A DNA stretch of 64,000 nucleotides from Cytophagaceae bacterium (GCA_947458545.1 CANGYH010000001.1:1488001-1552000); one strand, 5' to 3'; positions 34,396 to 45,190 are shown, counted from the first letter of the stretch. Numbers and translations are program-made. The notes: generated by a model from the letters alone, not told the origin.

Positions 34396-34729
34396 ACGCT
34401 ACCCGGGTATGCCGTTGCGCCGATTGCGACAGGCGCTGAAACGATGCCGCAGAAACAATAGAAGATGGGTGAGAAGCGGCCACCCGTTGCCAACCTAGGG
34501 TTTGTAACAGTTCTTCCAACGTCCCCTTCTGCTGCCCATCCTGGATAAAGACAGCCAACGCATCATCAAAAGCAGCAGCGGCATCTTCTACTGTGTCGCC
34601 GTAGGTAGAAAGGTCTAGGGAGGGGCAGTAGGCTACTACGGTGCCTTCTTGCTCGGTGTAGAGCACGCGTAGGCTGGCCTCTACGGTGTGGCCCTCTGTC
34701 TTCAAAAACTCTTCTGCTTGCATTTTCAT
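34388..34729 (-). CDS. hicB: HicB-like antitoxin
   Basis: 113 aa from the ATG at 34729; another ATG is two codons later. The core VEASLRVLYTEQEGTVVAYCPSLDLSTYGDTVEDAAAAFDDALAVFIQDG is the partly degraded RNase H-like fold of HicB. The C-terminus carries extra residues that may form the DNA-binding or toxin-binding part. It is upstream of and overlaps the HicA-like gene, the order hicB-hicA. Confidence 0.8.
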   Translation of the reverse strand: MKMQAEEFLKTEGHTVEASLRVLYTEQEGTVVAYCPSLDLSTYGDTVEDAAAAFDDALAVFIQDGQQKGTLEELLQTLGWQRVAASHPSSIVSAASFQRLSQSAQRHTRVAYA

Positions 34730-34866
34730 AGGTCTGTAACGGCCAAGACGGGTAATAAACTTGCCTTCTGAGCCAAAACGCCCTACTAAATTAGTCCTGA
34801 ATCGAGCAAAAAGGTTCATTCTTTGGCCCAACCCGCCCCTACCCCGTAACTTTCGCCCCGGCTCAG

Positions 34867-35811
34867 GTGGCTGCCTCTGCCGATCTCTCTCCTCTTGGTA
34901 TGATCACAGAGCATGTGCTCGGCGTAGATGTGGGCGGCAACCACGTCAAAATGGGATTCGTGGACCCGCAGGGCGGCATCCACCAGTTCCAGAGTTACTA
35001 CACGAAGGACTTCGTTGCCTCCGGCGACTTTACCCAGAAGCTGATCCAGACGATCCAGTACAAGCTGCTGGACTATGGGCAGCCGGTAAACCGGGTGGGC
35101 ATCGGCTTCCCGGGTACACTGTCTAAAGACCGCAACACCACGCTGGAGATTCCGGCCCTGCCGGAGTTGAATGGGCAGCCCGTAGGCCGCCGCCTGCGCG
35201 AGGCCCTGCCCGACTGCCAGGTCTGGCTGGCCAACGATGCCAAGGCCGCCGCCCTGGGCGAGCTGCTCTTTGCCCCCGTGCGCCCGCCAGACTCGTTCGG
35301 GTTCATCACGCTGGGCACGGGCATCGGCTCTGCCTACGTGCAAGACCGCAACATCTTCATCGGGGCAGACGGCAACGCGTTGGAGCTGGGCCATATACCG
35401 AGCCGCAACGGCCTGCGCCTGGAGCAGAACATCGGCAAGCAGGGTATCCTCAACCTGGCCACGGTGCGCATCCAAACCTACCAGGGCGAGACGGCCATCA
35501 GCCGCCTCAAGCCCATCAGCGCTACGGAGATGGTCGTCGAGGCCGGTAACGGTGACCTCTTCTGCCGCGAGGTCTTTTTCGAGGTGGGCGAAATCCTGGG
35601 CGAGGCCCTGGTGGCCCTCATCCGCATCCTGGACGTAAAGACGATTCTTATCGGCGGCGGCCTCTCGGCCAGTTGGGACTTTGTCCGCCCCGGCACCGAG
35701 AAGGTCCTCTACCACTACCTGACCCCCTACTACCTGGAGGGCCTGCACCTGAGCAAAGCCACCCTCGGCAACGACGCCGGCCTGCTCGGCGCGGCCAGCC
35801 TGTGCATGTAG
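34867..35811 (+). CDS. ROK-family sugar kinase (polyphosphate glucokinase-like)
   Basis: 314 aa from GTG 34867, or 303 from ATG 34900; the ATG start gives MITEHVLGVDVGGNHVKMGFVD and fits related proteins better, though TAACTTTC sits 12 nt before the GTG. An ATP-binding loop (LGVDVGGNHVKMG), the catalytic Asp in LANDAKAAALGE, TLGTGIGSAYVQD and the second phosphate loop IGGGLSASWDF mark the ROK family. The zinc-binding CxCGxxGC of many ROK proteins is absent; LELGHIPSRNGLRLEQNIGKQGI stands in its place. It probably phosphorylates glucose or another hexose. Confidence 0.85.
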   Translation: MAASADLSPLGMITEHVLGVDVGGNHVKMGFVDPQGGIHQFQSYYTKDFVASGDFTQKLIQTIQYKLLDYGQPVNRVGIGFPGTLSKDRNTTLEIPALPELNGQPVGRRLREALPDCQVWLANDAKAAALGELLFAPVRPPDSFGFITLGTGIGSAYVQDRNIFIGADGNALELGHIPSRNGLRLEQNIGKQGILNLATVRIQTYQGETAISRLKPISATEMVVEAGNGDLFCREVFFEVGEILGEALVALIRILDVKTILIGGGLSASWDFVRPGTEKVLYHYLTPYYLEGLHLSKATLGNDAGLLGAASLCM

Positions 35812-35836
35812 GCGGGCACCAGCCCCACCACAAACA

Positions 35837-35873
35837 AAAAGGCCAGCCTTAGGAGAGGCTGGCCTTTTCTATT
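35837..35873. terminator. Terminator between the ROK kinase and the endonuclease gene
   Basis: AAAAAGGCCAGCC-ttaggaga-GGCTGGCCTTTTCTATTT. The symmetrical A and T tracts allow use from either side. Confidence 0.9.
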
Positions 35874-35888
35874 TGGTACGGTTCTCGC

Positions 35889-36785
35889 TTATCGCGTAGG
35901 GCCATTGTCCACCCGAGCCTCGATGACGCTCTGGATGGCCGTAGGCACGGCAGAGAACAGGTCGTAGCCGGTGGCGGCTTCGATGGCGTCTACGGTGGTG
36001 CGGTAGGTGCCCCAGGCCGTGTTCTGGCTGTTGGTGTTGGGCATGTTGACGGCAATAACGCGGGCGTTGGTCGTCACGCGGGCCACGTCGTTGTCTCCAC
36101 GGGGGATGACGATGATGGCTTTCCACAAGCGGTTGGGTACCACTATGCGGCCATTGTCGATGGTAGTGCGGGTGCCGTTGCTGCCCGTGCCGCCGCTGCC
36201 GTAGCTGCCGCAGACGATGTAAAGCTCGTTGCCCTGGCTCACCAGCGTGCGCTGGTAGTTCTCTAGCCCGGCCCAGGTCTGCTGGTTGTTAACCGGTGCC
36301 TGGGGCATCATGTTGGTCATCAAAAACGTGGCCGAGTTGTCTGCAACCGAGAACGTACGATCTGCCGAAGGGCAGTTGTGCCCACGGTCGAACCCAGAGC
36401 CGGTGTAGCTGCCAGACGTGACACGGTACCAGCCGGTAGGCAGCGTGGCATCAGAGGCAAAGTTGTCTTGGCGAGGGGTGCTGCCCAGCCAGGTGGGGTC
36501 CAGGTGCCAGGCCACCCAGTTAGACTTACCAGCGTCTCGGTTGTAGCTAACGGCATACTGGAGCTTGTCTAGCAGATAGTTGGTAGGCGTGGCCAGGTTG
36601 GTAGCCGCGTTGCTGGGGTTGCCCAGGGCCAGGTTTTCTGACTGTAGGCGAGAGACCAGCGCCCCATTGCCTGCATTTTGCATGTCGGCCTGTTTGTCTT
36701 TAGGCTTTATAGCCTCGTTTTGGCAAGACTGAAGCACAATGGCAACCACAAAGGCCAGGCTCCAAAAAGGTAGGTGTTTACGCAT
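35889..36785 (-). CDS. DNA/RNA non-specific endonuclease, lipoprotein
   Basis: A 298-aa secreted nuclease of the beta-beta-alpha-metal (NUC1/Serratia nuclease) family. The signal peptide has lipobox LQSC (Cys21). The catalytic DRGH motif is in FDRGHNCPSADR, followed by LMTNMMPQAPVNNQQTWAGLENYQRTL, which holds the metal-binding Asn. It should degrade extracellular nucleic acid at the envelope for nutrition. The promoter box TATGTTTG (36811-36818) matches TAnnTTTG exactly, 25 nt before the ATG. Confidence 0.93.
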   Translation of the reverse strand: MRKHLPFWSLAFVVAIVLQSCQNEAIKPKDKQADMQNAGNGALVSRLQSENLALGNPSNAATNLATPTNYLLDKLQYAVSYNRDAGKSNWVAWHLDPTWLGSTPRQDNFASDATLPTGWYRVTSGSYTGSGFDRGHNCPSADRTFSVADNSATFLMTNMMPQAPVNNQQTWAGLENYQRTLVSQGNELYIVCGSYGSGGTGSNGTRTTIDNGRIVVPNRLWKAIIVIPRGDNDVARVTTNARVIAVNMPNTNSQNTAWGTYRTTVDAIEAATGYDLFSAVPTAIQSVIEARVDNGPTR

Positions 36786-36810
36786 GGGTATGTGTTAGCA
36801 CAAAAGTGTG

Positions 36811-36818
36811 CAAACATA
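36811..36818 (-). promoter_or_regulatory. -7 box of the endonuclease gene
   Basis: The minus strand reads TATGTTTG, a full match to TAnnTTTG. TTG occurs upstream in an AT-rich stretch. Confidence 0.6.
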
Positions 36819-36914
36819 CCACCAGCTTAGTAAACAAATTGTTAACATTGGCCTAAGAATCTTTGGCCAACCTGCCCTTTCGCACCGCAACTAATCTCGA
36901 AACAGCCCCGACGC

Positions 36915-37700
36915 TTACTGTTTGTTACCGTAATACAGAATCAGATACAGGCCATTAAACCACTGCGGGTTCTTAAGGATGTTGGGCCCGATGGCGTTCG
37001 GGTTAAAACCCAGTAATGGGACACGCTGCGTGTACACCTCTAACATAAACCCGCCCTCTAGGCCAAAAACGGAGTTGCGGTTGCGGCCAGACTCGAAGGC
37101 AAGGCCGCCATTAAAATGAAAGCCTGGCAGCAGGCTCAGCTCGTCAATACCATCTAGCGGGCGGCCCGCGCCTACGATGTTGTTACTGTTCAGGCTTGGA
37201 TTGTAGCGGCGGCTGATGGCCAGGCCATCGTTGGGTTGCTCGGCATAGAGGATGTAGTAAGGCTTGAGCAGACCCAGCGTTGGCCCAGCTCCAAAGACAA
37301 GATTGAGCTGTACACCCTCCTCAGGTGCTTTTTCAAACAAGACGTACTCTTGCCCAAAGCTCGGCCGCACCGCAAACAGGTAATTGACCTTGTTGGGGAT
37401 AAAGCTCGATATGGCCCCCCGTGCCCGAAACTCCTTGGGGTGCTTCAGGTTAACAACCTCTAACGAAACGCGATTGTACCAGTCTGCCGAGCGTTGCCAC
37501 GCGTACTTAAAGGCCACGCCGCCCAATAGACCGCCGTTGGTGTTGAAGTTGACGCCGTAGTTAAACTCCCGCTCGTAGGTGGTGGCGGTTTCGTCGTCTT
37601 GCGGGGCTTGGGCATACACGGCCGTAGCAGCCAGCCAAAGCCCTGCCAGGCACCCCAGGGTGCGGGCCAGGCTAGCCAAACTGGTAAACGGATTGTGCAT
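36915..37700 (-). CDS. Outer membrane beta-barrel protein, function unknown
   Basis: 261 aa from the ATG at 37700 (MHNPFTSLASLARTLGCLAGLWLAATAVYAQ, a signal peptide). The mature part is made of alternating strands (NYGVNFNTNGGLLGGVAFKY, NRVSLEVVNL, NLVFGAGPTLGLL, FGLEGGFMLEVYT) and ends GLYLILYYGNKQ, typical of a small outer-membrane barrel. No specific family is recognised. It is divergent from atpD. Confidence 0.72.
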   Translation of the reverse strand: MHNPFTSLASLARTLGCLAGLWLAATAVYAQAPQDDETATTYEREFNYGVNFNTNGGLLGGVAFKYAWQRSADWYNRVSLEVVNLKHPKEFRARGAISSFIPNKVNYLFAVRPSFGQEYVLFEKAPEEGVQLNLVFGAGPTLGLLKPYYILYAEQPNDGLAISRRYNPSLNSNNIVGAGRPLDGIDELSLLPGFHFNGGLAFESGRNRNSVFGLEGGFMLEVYTQRVPLLGFNPNAIGPNILKNPQWFNGLYLILYYGNKQ

Positions 37701-37775
37701 GGGTTGGCAAGTTAAGGGCTGCGGCGGTGCCTGCCAACCTAAAGGGCAGTGCAAAGGCATAACGCGCGGTGGTAA

Positions 37776-39539
<1,764 letters not shown>

Positions 39540-39556
39540 ACCAGCCTAAGCTATTA

Positions 39557-39593
39557 CAACGCGAAAAGCTACCTCCACAGGTGGCTTTTTTTG
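39557..39593 (+). terminator. Terminator between atpD and atpC
   Basis: AAGC-T-ACC-tccaca-GGT-G-GCTT followed by TTTTTT. The stem contains one T.G pair. Confidence 0.75.
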
Positions 39594-39651
39594 AGCTTTG
39601 CTGGCAAGGCAGCCTTCGAACATCTGCTTACTATGAAAGCCCCCGAAGCCG

Positions 39652-39659
39652 TACCTTTG
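39652..39659 (+). promoter_or_regulatory. -7 box of atpC
   Basis: TACCTTTG ends 14 nt before the atpC ATG, downstream of the atpD terminator. Confidence 0.6.
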
Positions 39660-39673
39660 CATGTACAACTGAC

Positions 39674-39922
39674 ATGAAAGCCGAAATCTTAACCCCCGAT
39701 GCCCACGTGTTTGAAGGTGAGGCCGATGTGATCACCTTGCCTGGGGCCACGGGATCCTTCCAGGTGCTTGACAACCACGCGCCTATGATTGCCATCCTCC
39801 AAAAGGGCGACATTGTGGTGAAGGCCAAGGGCGGGCAAGAGCAGCACTACCACACCACGGGCGGCGTGGTAGAGGTAGCAGACAACAAAGTGGCCGTTCT
39901 GGCAGAAGGCATCGCCAAATAG
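39674..39922 (+). CDS. atpC: F-type ATP synthase epsilon subunit (short form)
   Basis: 82 aa. MKAEILTPDAHVFEGEADVITLPGATGSFQVLDNHAPMIAIL and GDIVVKAKGGQEQHYHTTGGVVEVADNKVAVLAEG form the N-terminal beta-sandwich. The C-terminal helical pair of longer epsilon subunits is missing, which is normal for Bacteroidota. The protein links the rotor to F1. The in-frame region upstream of the ATG contains the terminator and promoter and is not coding. Confidence 0.95.
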   Translation: MKAEILTPDAHVFEGEADVITLPGATGSFQVLDNHAPMIAILQKGDIVVKAKGGQEQHYHTTGGVVEVADNKVAVLAEGIAK

Positions 39923-40312
39923 GTTAGCATAAGCCTGCCAACTGCACTTTAGGCCCAAACCTTACCTGCGCCAGCAATGCAGGCAGGCCATCTAAAAGGC
40001 AACAGACTACCGCAGATAGTTTTGCAGCATCCCTTGGCGCGGCCAACCTTGTTTGGCAAGCGGGCAAATCTCTTACATAGTAATGTGCGTGCCCGCTGCA
40101 AGTGCTAATTTTATACCGGCTTAAGAAGCTACGTCTACCGGCGTAGTGCATCGTTCTGGCAGAGCGATATACTATATCCTGGTCTGGCTACGTTTCAAAG
40201 GCTGGTGTATCTACCCTAAAGACTTATTTCTAGCCCTGCGCAAGGGCCGCCCAACCCCCGCCTTCAGACACAGACGCCCCCACTGCGTTTTTAGATTTTA
40301 TACACAGGTCGT
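39923..40312. other. Intergenic region between atpC and gldJ
   Basis: 390 bp with no gene I can support. A weak hairpin CCTGC-GCAGG lies near 39964. Near 40291 TAGATTTT could be the -7 box of gldJ. Confidence 0.5.
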
Positions 40313-41566
40313 ATGTTTCAAACCTTCTTCCGGCTTCCGGCCATCGCCTGCGCCCTGGCCAGTGTGTTGGCGCTAGGTGCCTGCACCAAAGAAAAGCCGT
40401 CTAGCGTCAACCCTGGCGAGTATTCTACGGCCACGGGCCTCACGTTTGCCACCTCTGATGGCGACGAGGGCTTCCCCGTACGCGACTACAAAGGGCAGCC
40501 ACCCGCTCCCGGCATGGTGTACATCGAGGGTGGCCGCACCGTGCTAGGCTCGTCTGAAGAAGACGTGATGTATGCCCGCGACAACGTGGAGCGCGCAGTA
40601 ACCATCATGTCGTTCTACATGGACGAGGCCGAGATTGCCAACATCCACTGGCTGGAGTATCTGTTCTACCTGCGCAAAGACTCTGCACAGAACCCTGATT
40701 TGTACGCCAACGCCGTGCCCGACACCATGGTGTGGGTGAAAGAGCTGAGCTATAACGATCCCTACCGCGAGCACTACCTGCGCTACCCGGGCTTCCGCTA
40801 CTACCCCGTCGTAGGCGTTAGCTGGAACCAGGCCAACGACTACTGCCGCTGGCGTACCAGTGTGGTAAACCACAAACTGGCAGAAGATGCCGATGTGGAA
40901 ATCCCAACCGGCGGCGGCCGCATTCCGCTAGAGACGGGTGTGGTTGTGCCAGACTACCGCCTGCCTTCTGAGGCAGAATGGGAGTATGCCGCCCAGGCCC
41001 TCATCGGCACCCAGTACAACGACGAGAACCAGACCGTCAAGCGCCTCTACCCCTGGGACGGCCACGCGCTGCGTAACCCCTATGGCAAAGAGATGGGTAA
41101 TTTCCTGGCCAACTTCAAGCGCGGCCGGGGAGACTATGCCGGTATCGCCGGCAAGCTCAACGATGCTGCCATGATTACGGCATCCATCTACGACTACCCA
41201 CCCAACGACTACAACCTGTACAACATGGCAGGCAACGTAAACGAGTGGTGCCTGGACGTGTACCGCCCGTTCTCTTTCCGCGACTTTGAAGACCTGAACC
41301 CCCTGCGCCGGAACGATTACAAAGACGACGCCAAAGCCTACGACCGCGACGGCTCTCTGATCGGTCAGTTCACCGTCGGCAACGAAGACCCCCGCTCGCT
41401 CGAGGTTGGCCGCAAGAACAAGCAGCCCCGCGTATACAAAGGCGGCAGCTGGGCCGACGTAGCCTACTGGCTCAGCCCCGGCACGCGCCGCTTCTGGGCC
41501 CAAGACTCTGCCAGCAGCACCATCGGTTTCCGCTGCGCCATGATCCAGGCTGGGCGGAACTACTAG
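40313..41566 (+). CDS. gldJ: Gliding motility / type IX secretion lipoprotein GldJ
   Basis: 417 aa. The signal peptide ends at the lipobox GACT (ASVLALGAC). The N-terminal STATGLTF segment and VYIEGGRTVLGSSEEDVMYARDN..RAVTIMSFYMDEAEIAN open an FGE-sulfatase (SUMF1-like) domain; it continues with WNQANDYCRWRT, YRLPSEAEWEYAAQ, YNMAGNVNEWCLDVY and VYKGGSW. GldJ stabilises GldK and the rings of the gliding/T9SS apparatus in the periplasm. GldK belongs to the same fold, but the STATG segment and DVMYA favour GldJ. It is isolated from other gld genes. Its presence agrees with the T9SS sorting domains nearby. Confidence 0.88.
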   Translation: MFQTFFRLPAIACALASVLALGACTKEKPSSVNPGEYSTATGLTFATSDGDEGFPVRDYKGQPPAPGMVYIEGGRTVLGSSEEDVMYARDNVERAVTIMSFYMDEAEIANIHWLEYLFYLRKDSAQNPDLYANAVPDTMVWVKELSYNDPYREHYLRYPGFRYYPVVGVSWNQANDYCRWRTSVVNHKLAEDADVEIPTGGGRIPLETGVVVPDYRLPSEAEWEYAAQALIGTQYNDENQTVKRLYPWDGHALRNPYGKEMGNFLANFKRGRGDYAGIAGKLNDAAMITASIYDYPPNDYNLYNMAGNVNEWCLDVYRPFSFRDFEDLNPLRRNDYKDDAKAYDRDGSLIGQFTVGNEDPRSLEVGRKNKQPRVYKGGSWADVAYWLSPGTRRFWAQDSASSTIGFRCAMIQAGRNY

Positions 41567-41589
41567 GCTGACTTGGTACTACCGTAAAC

Positions 41590-41622
41590 GGAAAAGCCCC
41601 TCCTGCGAGGGGCTTTTCCGTT
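41590..41622. terminator. Terminator between gldJ and the second hicA
   Basis: GAAAAGCCCCTC-ctgc-GAGGGGCTTTTCCGTTT, usable from both sides. Confidence 0.9.
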
Positions 41623-41631
41623 TAGTAGGAC

Positions 41632-41817
41632 TCAAGGCAAGGGAATCTCAAGGTCCTTGCAGATTATCTTAATGAGCAAATCTTTAATTTCAGAATGCCT
41701 GGGCACGGCTGATGTTTTACCGCTGGCTGTATTCTGAAAAATGGAATGGCGGCCACCCTCTCGCTTTAAGACGCAACCCTGTGCAGAAAGATGCCGAATC
41801 AGCTGGCCCCGCTTCAC
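41632..41817 (-). CDS. hicA: HicA-family toxin
   Basis: A 61-aa HicA: KRGQLIRHLSAQGCVLKREGGRHSIFQN has the catalytic His in GGRHSIF, then SAVPRHSEIKDLLIKIICKDLEI. Such proteins cut mRNA when freed from HicB. The start overlaps the HicB stop by 4 bp (ATGA). Confidence 0.9.
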   Translation of the reverse strand: MKRGQLIRHLSAQGCVLKREGGRHSIFQNTASGKTSAVPRHSEIKDLLIKIICKDLEIPLP

Positions 41818-42044
41818 GCCGCCCGCATTTGAAGGTAGAGTGCCTCTTGCTTAACGGGAGCTAGAGTAGAAAGTGCTTCACGCCTTACCTCCAAGGTTAG
41901 CTCTAAGGCATCCATGAGGTTTTCTTGTGCCTCTTCTAGTGTTTCACCTTGCGAGGCTACCCCAGGCATTTCTGGTATGTATGCCACAAAGCCTCCCTCC
42001 TCAGCTGGAAGAAATACCGCAGTCAGGTGATTCTGGAGTTTCAT
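41814..42044 (-). CDS. hicB: HicB-family antitoxin
   Basis: 76 aa from the ATG at 42044: MKLQNHLTAVFLPAEEGGFVAYIPEMPGVASQGETLEEAQENLMDALELTLE is the classic HicB core. No separate DNA-binding domain follows. The open frame reaches further upstream but into the SDR gene. It is co-transcribed with hicA. Confidence 0.9.
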   Translation of the reverse strand: MKLQNHLTAVFLPAEEGGFVAYIPEMPGVASQGETLEEAQENLMDALELTLEVRREALSTLAPVKQEALYLQMRAA

Positions 42045-42097
42045 AGTTCTAATATAAGCATAAACGAGGCCGCATGATGTCTTAAAGTGACAGCGCC

Positions 42098-42784
42098 TTA
42101 AATATCCCCCTCCAACGGCCGCACCAGGAGCTCTTCTACTACCGTGCTTGGGGCCATTTGGTAGCAGGCCCACACGGCCGAGGCAATGTCTGCTGCCGGG
42201 ATGAAGCGCTCGGGCGGTAGACCGGCGCCGTCCCAGCTGGGGGTAAGGGTGGCGCCGGGCAGGATGGCCGTGACGCGCAACGGGGTGCCGATCAGCTCGG
42301 CCCGCAGCACTTTGGTAAAGCCCAGCAGGGCAAACTTGCTGATGCAGTAGCTGCCGCCGTTGGCATAGGCCATGATGCTGGCAATGCTGCACATCGTAAA
42401 GATGTGTCCCTTGCCTGCCGCGCGCATGGCTGGCACCAGCACCCGCGTCAGGTGGTAGGCCGATTGGACGTTGGTGGCAAAGAGGTGCTCCAGCACACCT
42501 TCCTCCTCTGTCTGGATGCTGCCGGGTTGGAACGTGCCCGTATTGTGCACCACCACATCGGGCGCGCCGTGGGCCAGCACAAAGACGGCCAGGCGGGCGA
42601 TGTCGGCCCGCTGGGTCAGGTCGGCCGTCATCGTGCGCAGGCGGGGGTGGGCTGTCACCTCGGCCGGAATCTTACCGATGCTCCGCCCGCAGGTGGTCAC
42701 GGTAAAGCCTTCGGCCAGAAATTTCTGCACCAGGGCCAGGCCTATGCCCTGGGTACCACCGGTGATCACGGCGTGTTTTTCCAT
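42098..42784 (-). CDS. Short-chain dehydrogenase/reductase
   Basis: A 228-aa Rossmann-fold oxidoreductase. The NAD(P) motif is TGGTQGIGLA (TGxxxGIG), then HNTGTFQPG (NAG-like), the active-site Ser in MCSIASIMA and YCISK as the YxxxK pair. It is close to 3-oxoacyl-ACP reductase or sepiapterin reductase-like enzymes; the substrate is not evident. The -7 box CATCTTTA ends 4 nt before the ATG. purL lies 24 bp upstream on the same strand. Confidence 0.88.
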   Translation of the reverse strand: MEKHAVITGGTQGIGLALVQKFLAEGFTVTTCGRSIGKIPAEVTAHPRLRTMTADLTQRADIARLAVFVLAHGAPDVVVHNTGTFQPGSIQTEEEGVLEHLFATNVQSAYHLTRVLVPAMRAAGKGHIFTMCSIASIMAYANGGSYCISKFALLGFTKVLRAELIGTPLRVTAILPGATLTPSWDGAGLPPERFIPAADIASAVWACYQMAPSTVVEELLVRPLEGDI

Positions 42785-42808
42785 GCCGTAAAGATGTGCG
42801 GCTAGGCC

Positions 42809-45067
42809 CTAGCCCAGCACGGCAGGCAACGTCCCCTCGTGGAGGGTACGGGCCTCGGCTAGGGGGAGGTATTCCGTTCCATTGACCACAAGGCTGGTGC
42901 CCCCCGTCTGGCCCAGGTGGCGGAACGGTACGCCACCCGCCTGAAGTTCAGCCTCCAAAGCGGCCGCCTGCTCGGGCGGGCACGAGACGACGACGCGGCT
43001 CTGGCCTTCGCCAAACAGGGAGGCATCGGGGCGCAGGCTGGCGTTCAAGGTGATGGAGGCTCCGATGCCTGAGGCCAGCATAGACTCTGTAACGCATTGG
43101 AAGAGCCCGCCCTCCGACACATCGTGGGCGGAGGCGATACGTTTGTCGGCAATGAGGCGAGCGACGGCTTTCTGAACAGCCAGCTCCGTCTCTAAGCTAA
43201 AGAAGGGTGCGGGCGAGCCGTAGGTGCCGTGTATATGCACCAGATACTCAGACTGGGCGATGTCGTCCGTCTCGGGGCCCAGCAGGTAGAGCAGGTGGCC
43301 CTCGGCCTTAAAGCCCAGGCCCATTTGGTTGTGCAGGCCCTCCATGAGGCCCAGCATGCCGATGGTAGGCGTGGGGAACACAGCCTGCTCTACCCCGGCT
43401 TGCTCGCCTTTCGGGTTGCTTTGGTTGTAGAAGCTCACGTTGCCGCCCGTTACCGGGGTGCCCAGTGCCCGGCAGGCCTGGCCCATACCCCGGATAGCCC
43501 CGGCAAATTGCCAGTATACCTCGGGCAGGTAGGGGTTGCCGAAGTTGAGGCAGTTGGTGATGGCCACCGGCTCGCCCCCGGCGCAGACGATGTTGCGCGC
43601 CGCCTCGCAGACGGCGATCATGGCACCCACCTCAGGGTCGGCCTTCACGTAGCGGCCGTTGCAATCTACCGAGATAACGATGGCCTTGTCTTGCCCCTTG
43701 ACCTGCACCACGGCGGCATCGGCGGGCAGATTGGTGCTCAGGTTGGCGGTGCCCACCATGCTGTCGTATTGGCGGCTGATCCACCGGCGCGAGGCCAGGT
43801 TGGGGCTGGCCAGCAGGCGGCGGGCAATGCGGGGCAGGTCATCGGCGGCAGGAAGGGGTACAGAAGCCGGATCAAACGCCTTGTACTGTTGGTAATAAGC
43901 AGGCTCGCGCTGCTCGCGCACATAGACGGGGGCACCGCCGCCCAGCACCAGCTCGTGGGCGGGTACGTCGGCCACGCGCTGTCCGTCCATGTAGAACTCC
44001 AGGCGGCCGGTGTCGGTCACTTCGCCGATCTGGGCGCAGGCCAGGTCCCACTTGTCGAAGATGCGCTGCACCTCTGCCTCGCGCCCTTTGTGGACGACGA
44101 TGAGCATCCGCTCCTGGCTCTCGGAGAGCAGAATCTCGAATGGCTGCATACCGGCTTGCCGGGTGGGCACGCGGTCGAGCCAGACGCGCATGCCGACTTC
44201 TCCCTTGGCAGACATCTCACTTGTAGAGCAGATGATGCCCGCCGCGCCCATATCCTGAATACCCACCACAGCCCCGGAGGCGATGACCTCCAGCGTGGCC
44301 TCCAGCAGCAGCTTCTCCAGGAAGGGGTCACCTACTTGGACGGCGGGGAGCTTCTCTGCGCTTTTGTCGGTGATGTCTTCAGAGGCAAACGTGGCACCGT
44401 GGATACCGTCCTTACCCGTAGCCGACCCTACGATGAAGACTGGGTTGCCCGGCCCCTCGGCGATGGCGCGGGCCACCTTGCCATGCTCCACAATGCCTGC
44501 AGAGAAGGCATTGACAAGCGGGTTGATGTTGTAGCAGGGGTCGAAGTACACCTCGCCCCCCACGGTGGGGATGCCAAAGGCGTTGCCATAATGGGCAATG
44601 CCCGATACCACGCCCCGCACGTGCCACTGCGTGCGGGCGGCGGCCAGGTCTCCGAAGCGCAGGCTGTTGAGCTGGGCAATGGGCCGAGCCCCCATGGTGA
44701 AGATGTCGCGGTTGATACCCCCTACCCCGGTGGCTGCGCCTTGGAAGGGCTCTAGGGCCGAAGGGTGGTTGTGGCTCTCGATTTTGAACGAGCAAGCCAG
44801 GCCGTCGCCGATGTCCACCAGCCCGGCGTTTTCCTCACCGGCCTTGGCCAGCATCCGGGGCGAGTCTCGCGGAAGGGTCTTGAGCTGCACGATGCTGTTC
44901 TTATACGAGCAGTGCTCTGACCACATCACCGAGAAGATGGACACCTCCGTGAAGTTGGGTTGCCGGCCCAGCTTCTGGCAGATCATGTCAAACTCTTCGG
45001 CCGTGAGGCCCAGCTTCTGGGCGGTTTCAACGCCGACGACAGGGTTGGCAACGGGGGCGGTTGTCAT
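42809..45067 (-). CDS. purL: Phosphoribosylformylglycinamidine synthase subunit PurL (small type)
   Basis: 752 aa, the small PurL form that works with PurQ and PurS in step 4 of purine synthesis. The N-terminal MTTAPVANPVVGVETAQKLGLTAEEF leads to SVMWSEHCSYKNS, ATGVGGINRDIFTMGARP, GNAFGIPTVGGEVYFD, and the second half VVGTANLSTNLPADAAVVQVKG, GNVSFYNQSNP and ASAHDVSEGGLFQCV. The GACCTTTG box ends 5 nt before the ATG, giving a leaderless message. A 508-codon open frame on the other strand is only its shadow. Confidence 0.98.
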   Translation of the reverse strand: MTTAPVANPVVGVETAQKLGLTAEEFDMICQKLGRQPNFTEVSIFSVMWSEHCSYKNSIVQLKTLPRDSPRMLAKAGEENAGLVDIGDGLACSFKIESHNHPSALEPFQGAATGVGGINRDIFTMGARPIAQLNSLRFGDLAAARTQWHVRGVVSGIAHYGNAFGIPTVGGEVYFDPCYNINPLVNAFSAGIVEHGKVARAIAEGPGNPVFIVGSATGKDGIHGATFASEDITDKSAEKLPAVQVGDPFLEKLLLEATLEVIASGAVVGIQDMGAAGIICSTSEMSAKGEVGMRVWLDRVPTRQAGMQPFEILLSESQERMLIVVHKGREAEVQRIFDKWDLACAQIGEVTDTGRLEFYMDGQRVADVPAHELVLGGGAPVYVREQREPAYYQQYKAFDPASVPLPAADDLPRIARRLLASPNLASRRWISRQYDSMVGTANLSTNLPADAAVVQVKGQDKAIVISVDCNGRYVKADPEVGAMIAVCEAARNIVCAGGEPVAITNCLNFGNPYLPEVYWQFAGAIRGMGQACRALGTPVTGGNVSFYNQSNPKGEQAGVEQAVFPTPTIGMLGLMEGLHNQMGLGFKAEGHLLYLLGPETDDIAQSEYLVHIHGTYGSPAPFFSLETELAVQKAVARLIADKRIASAHDVSEGGLFQCVTESMLASGIGASITLNASLRPDASLFGEGQSRVVVSCPPEQAAALEAELQAGGVPFRHLGQTGGTSLVVNGTEYLPLAEARTLHEGTLPAVLG

Positions 45068-45080
45068 ACCTGCAAAGGTC
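45068..45080 (-). promoter_or_regulatory. -7 box of purL, nearly leaderless
   Basis: The minus strand reads GACCTTTG-CAGGT-ATG. Confidence 0.6.
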
Positions 45081-45152
45081 GCAACCTTACCCGAAGTTGC
45101 CCTGTTAAGGCAGAGTTAAGTTGGGGGGCTACAAGGTAGGATAGTGGCCTAA

Positions 45153-45174
45153 TGTAGCGTGGGCTGTAGCCCGC
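45153..45174 (+). repeat. GTAG-headed REP-like hairpin
   Basis: TGTAGCGTGGGCTG-TAGCCCGC. Same head and stem as the units inside the two composite elements; here it stands alone beside the RAYT locus. Confidence 0.65.
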
Positions 45175-45190
45175 AATCCCTACACCAAGG

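Noticed and set aside
43229-44755. A 508-codon open frame on the plus strand
   Set aside because: It lies entirely antisense to purL; GC-rich third positions keep the opposite strand open. No family features.
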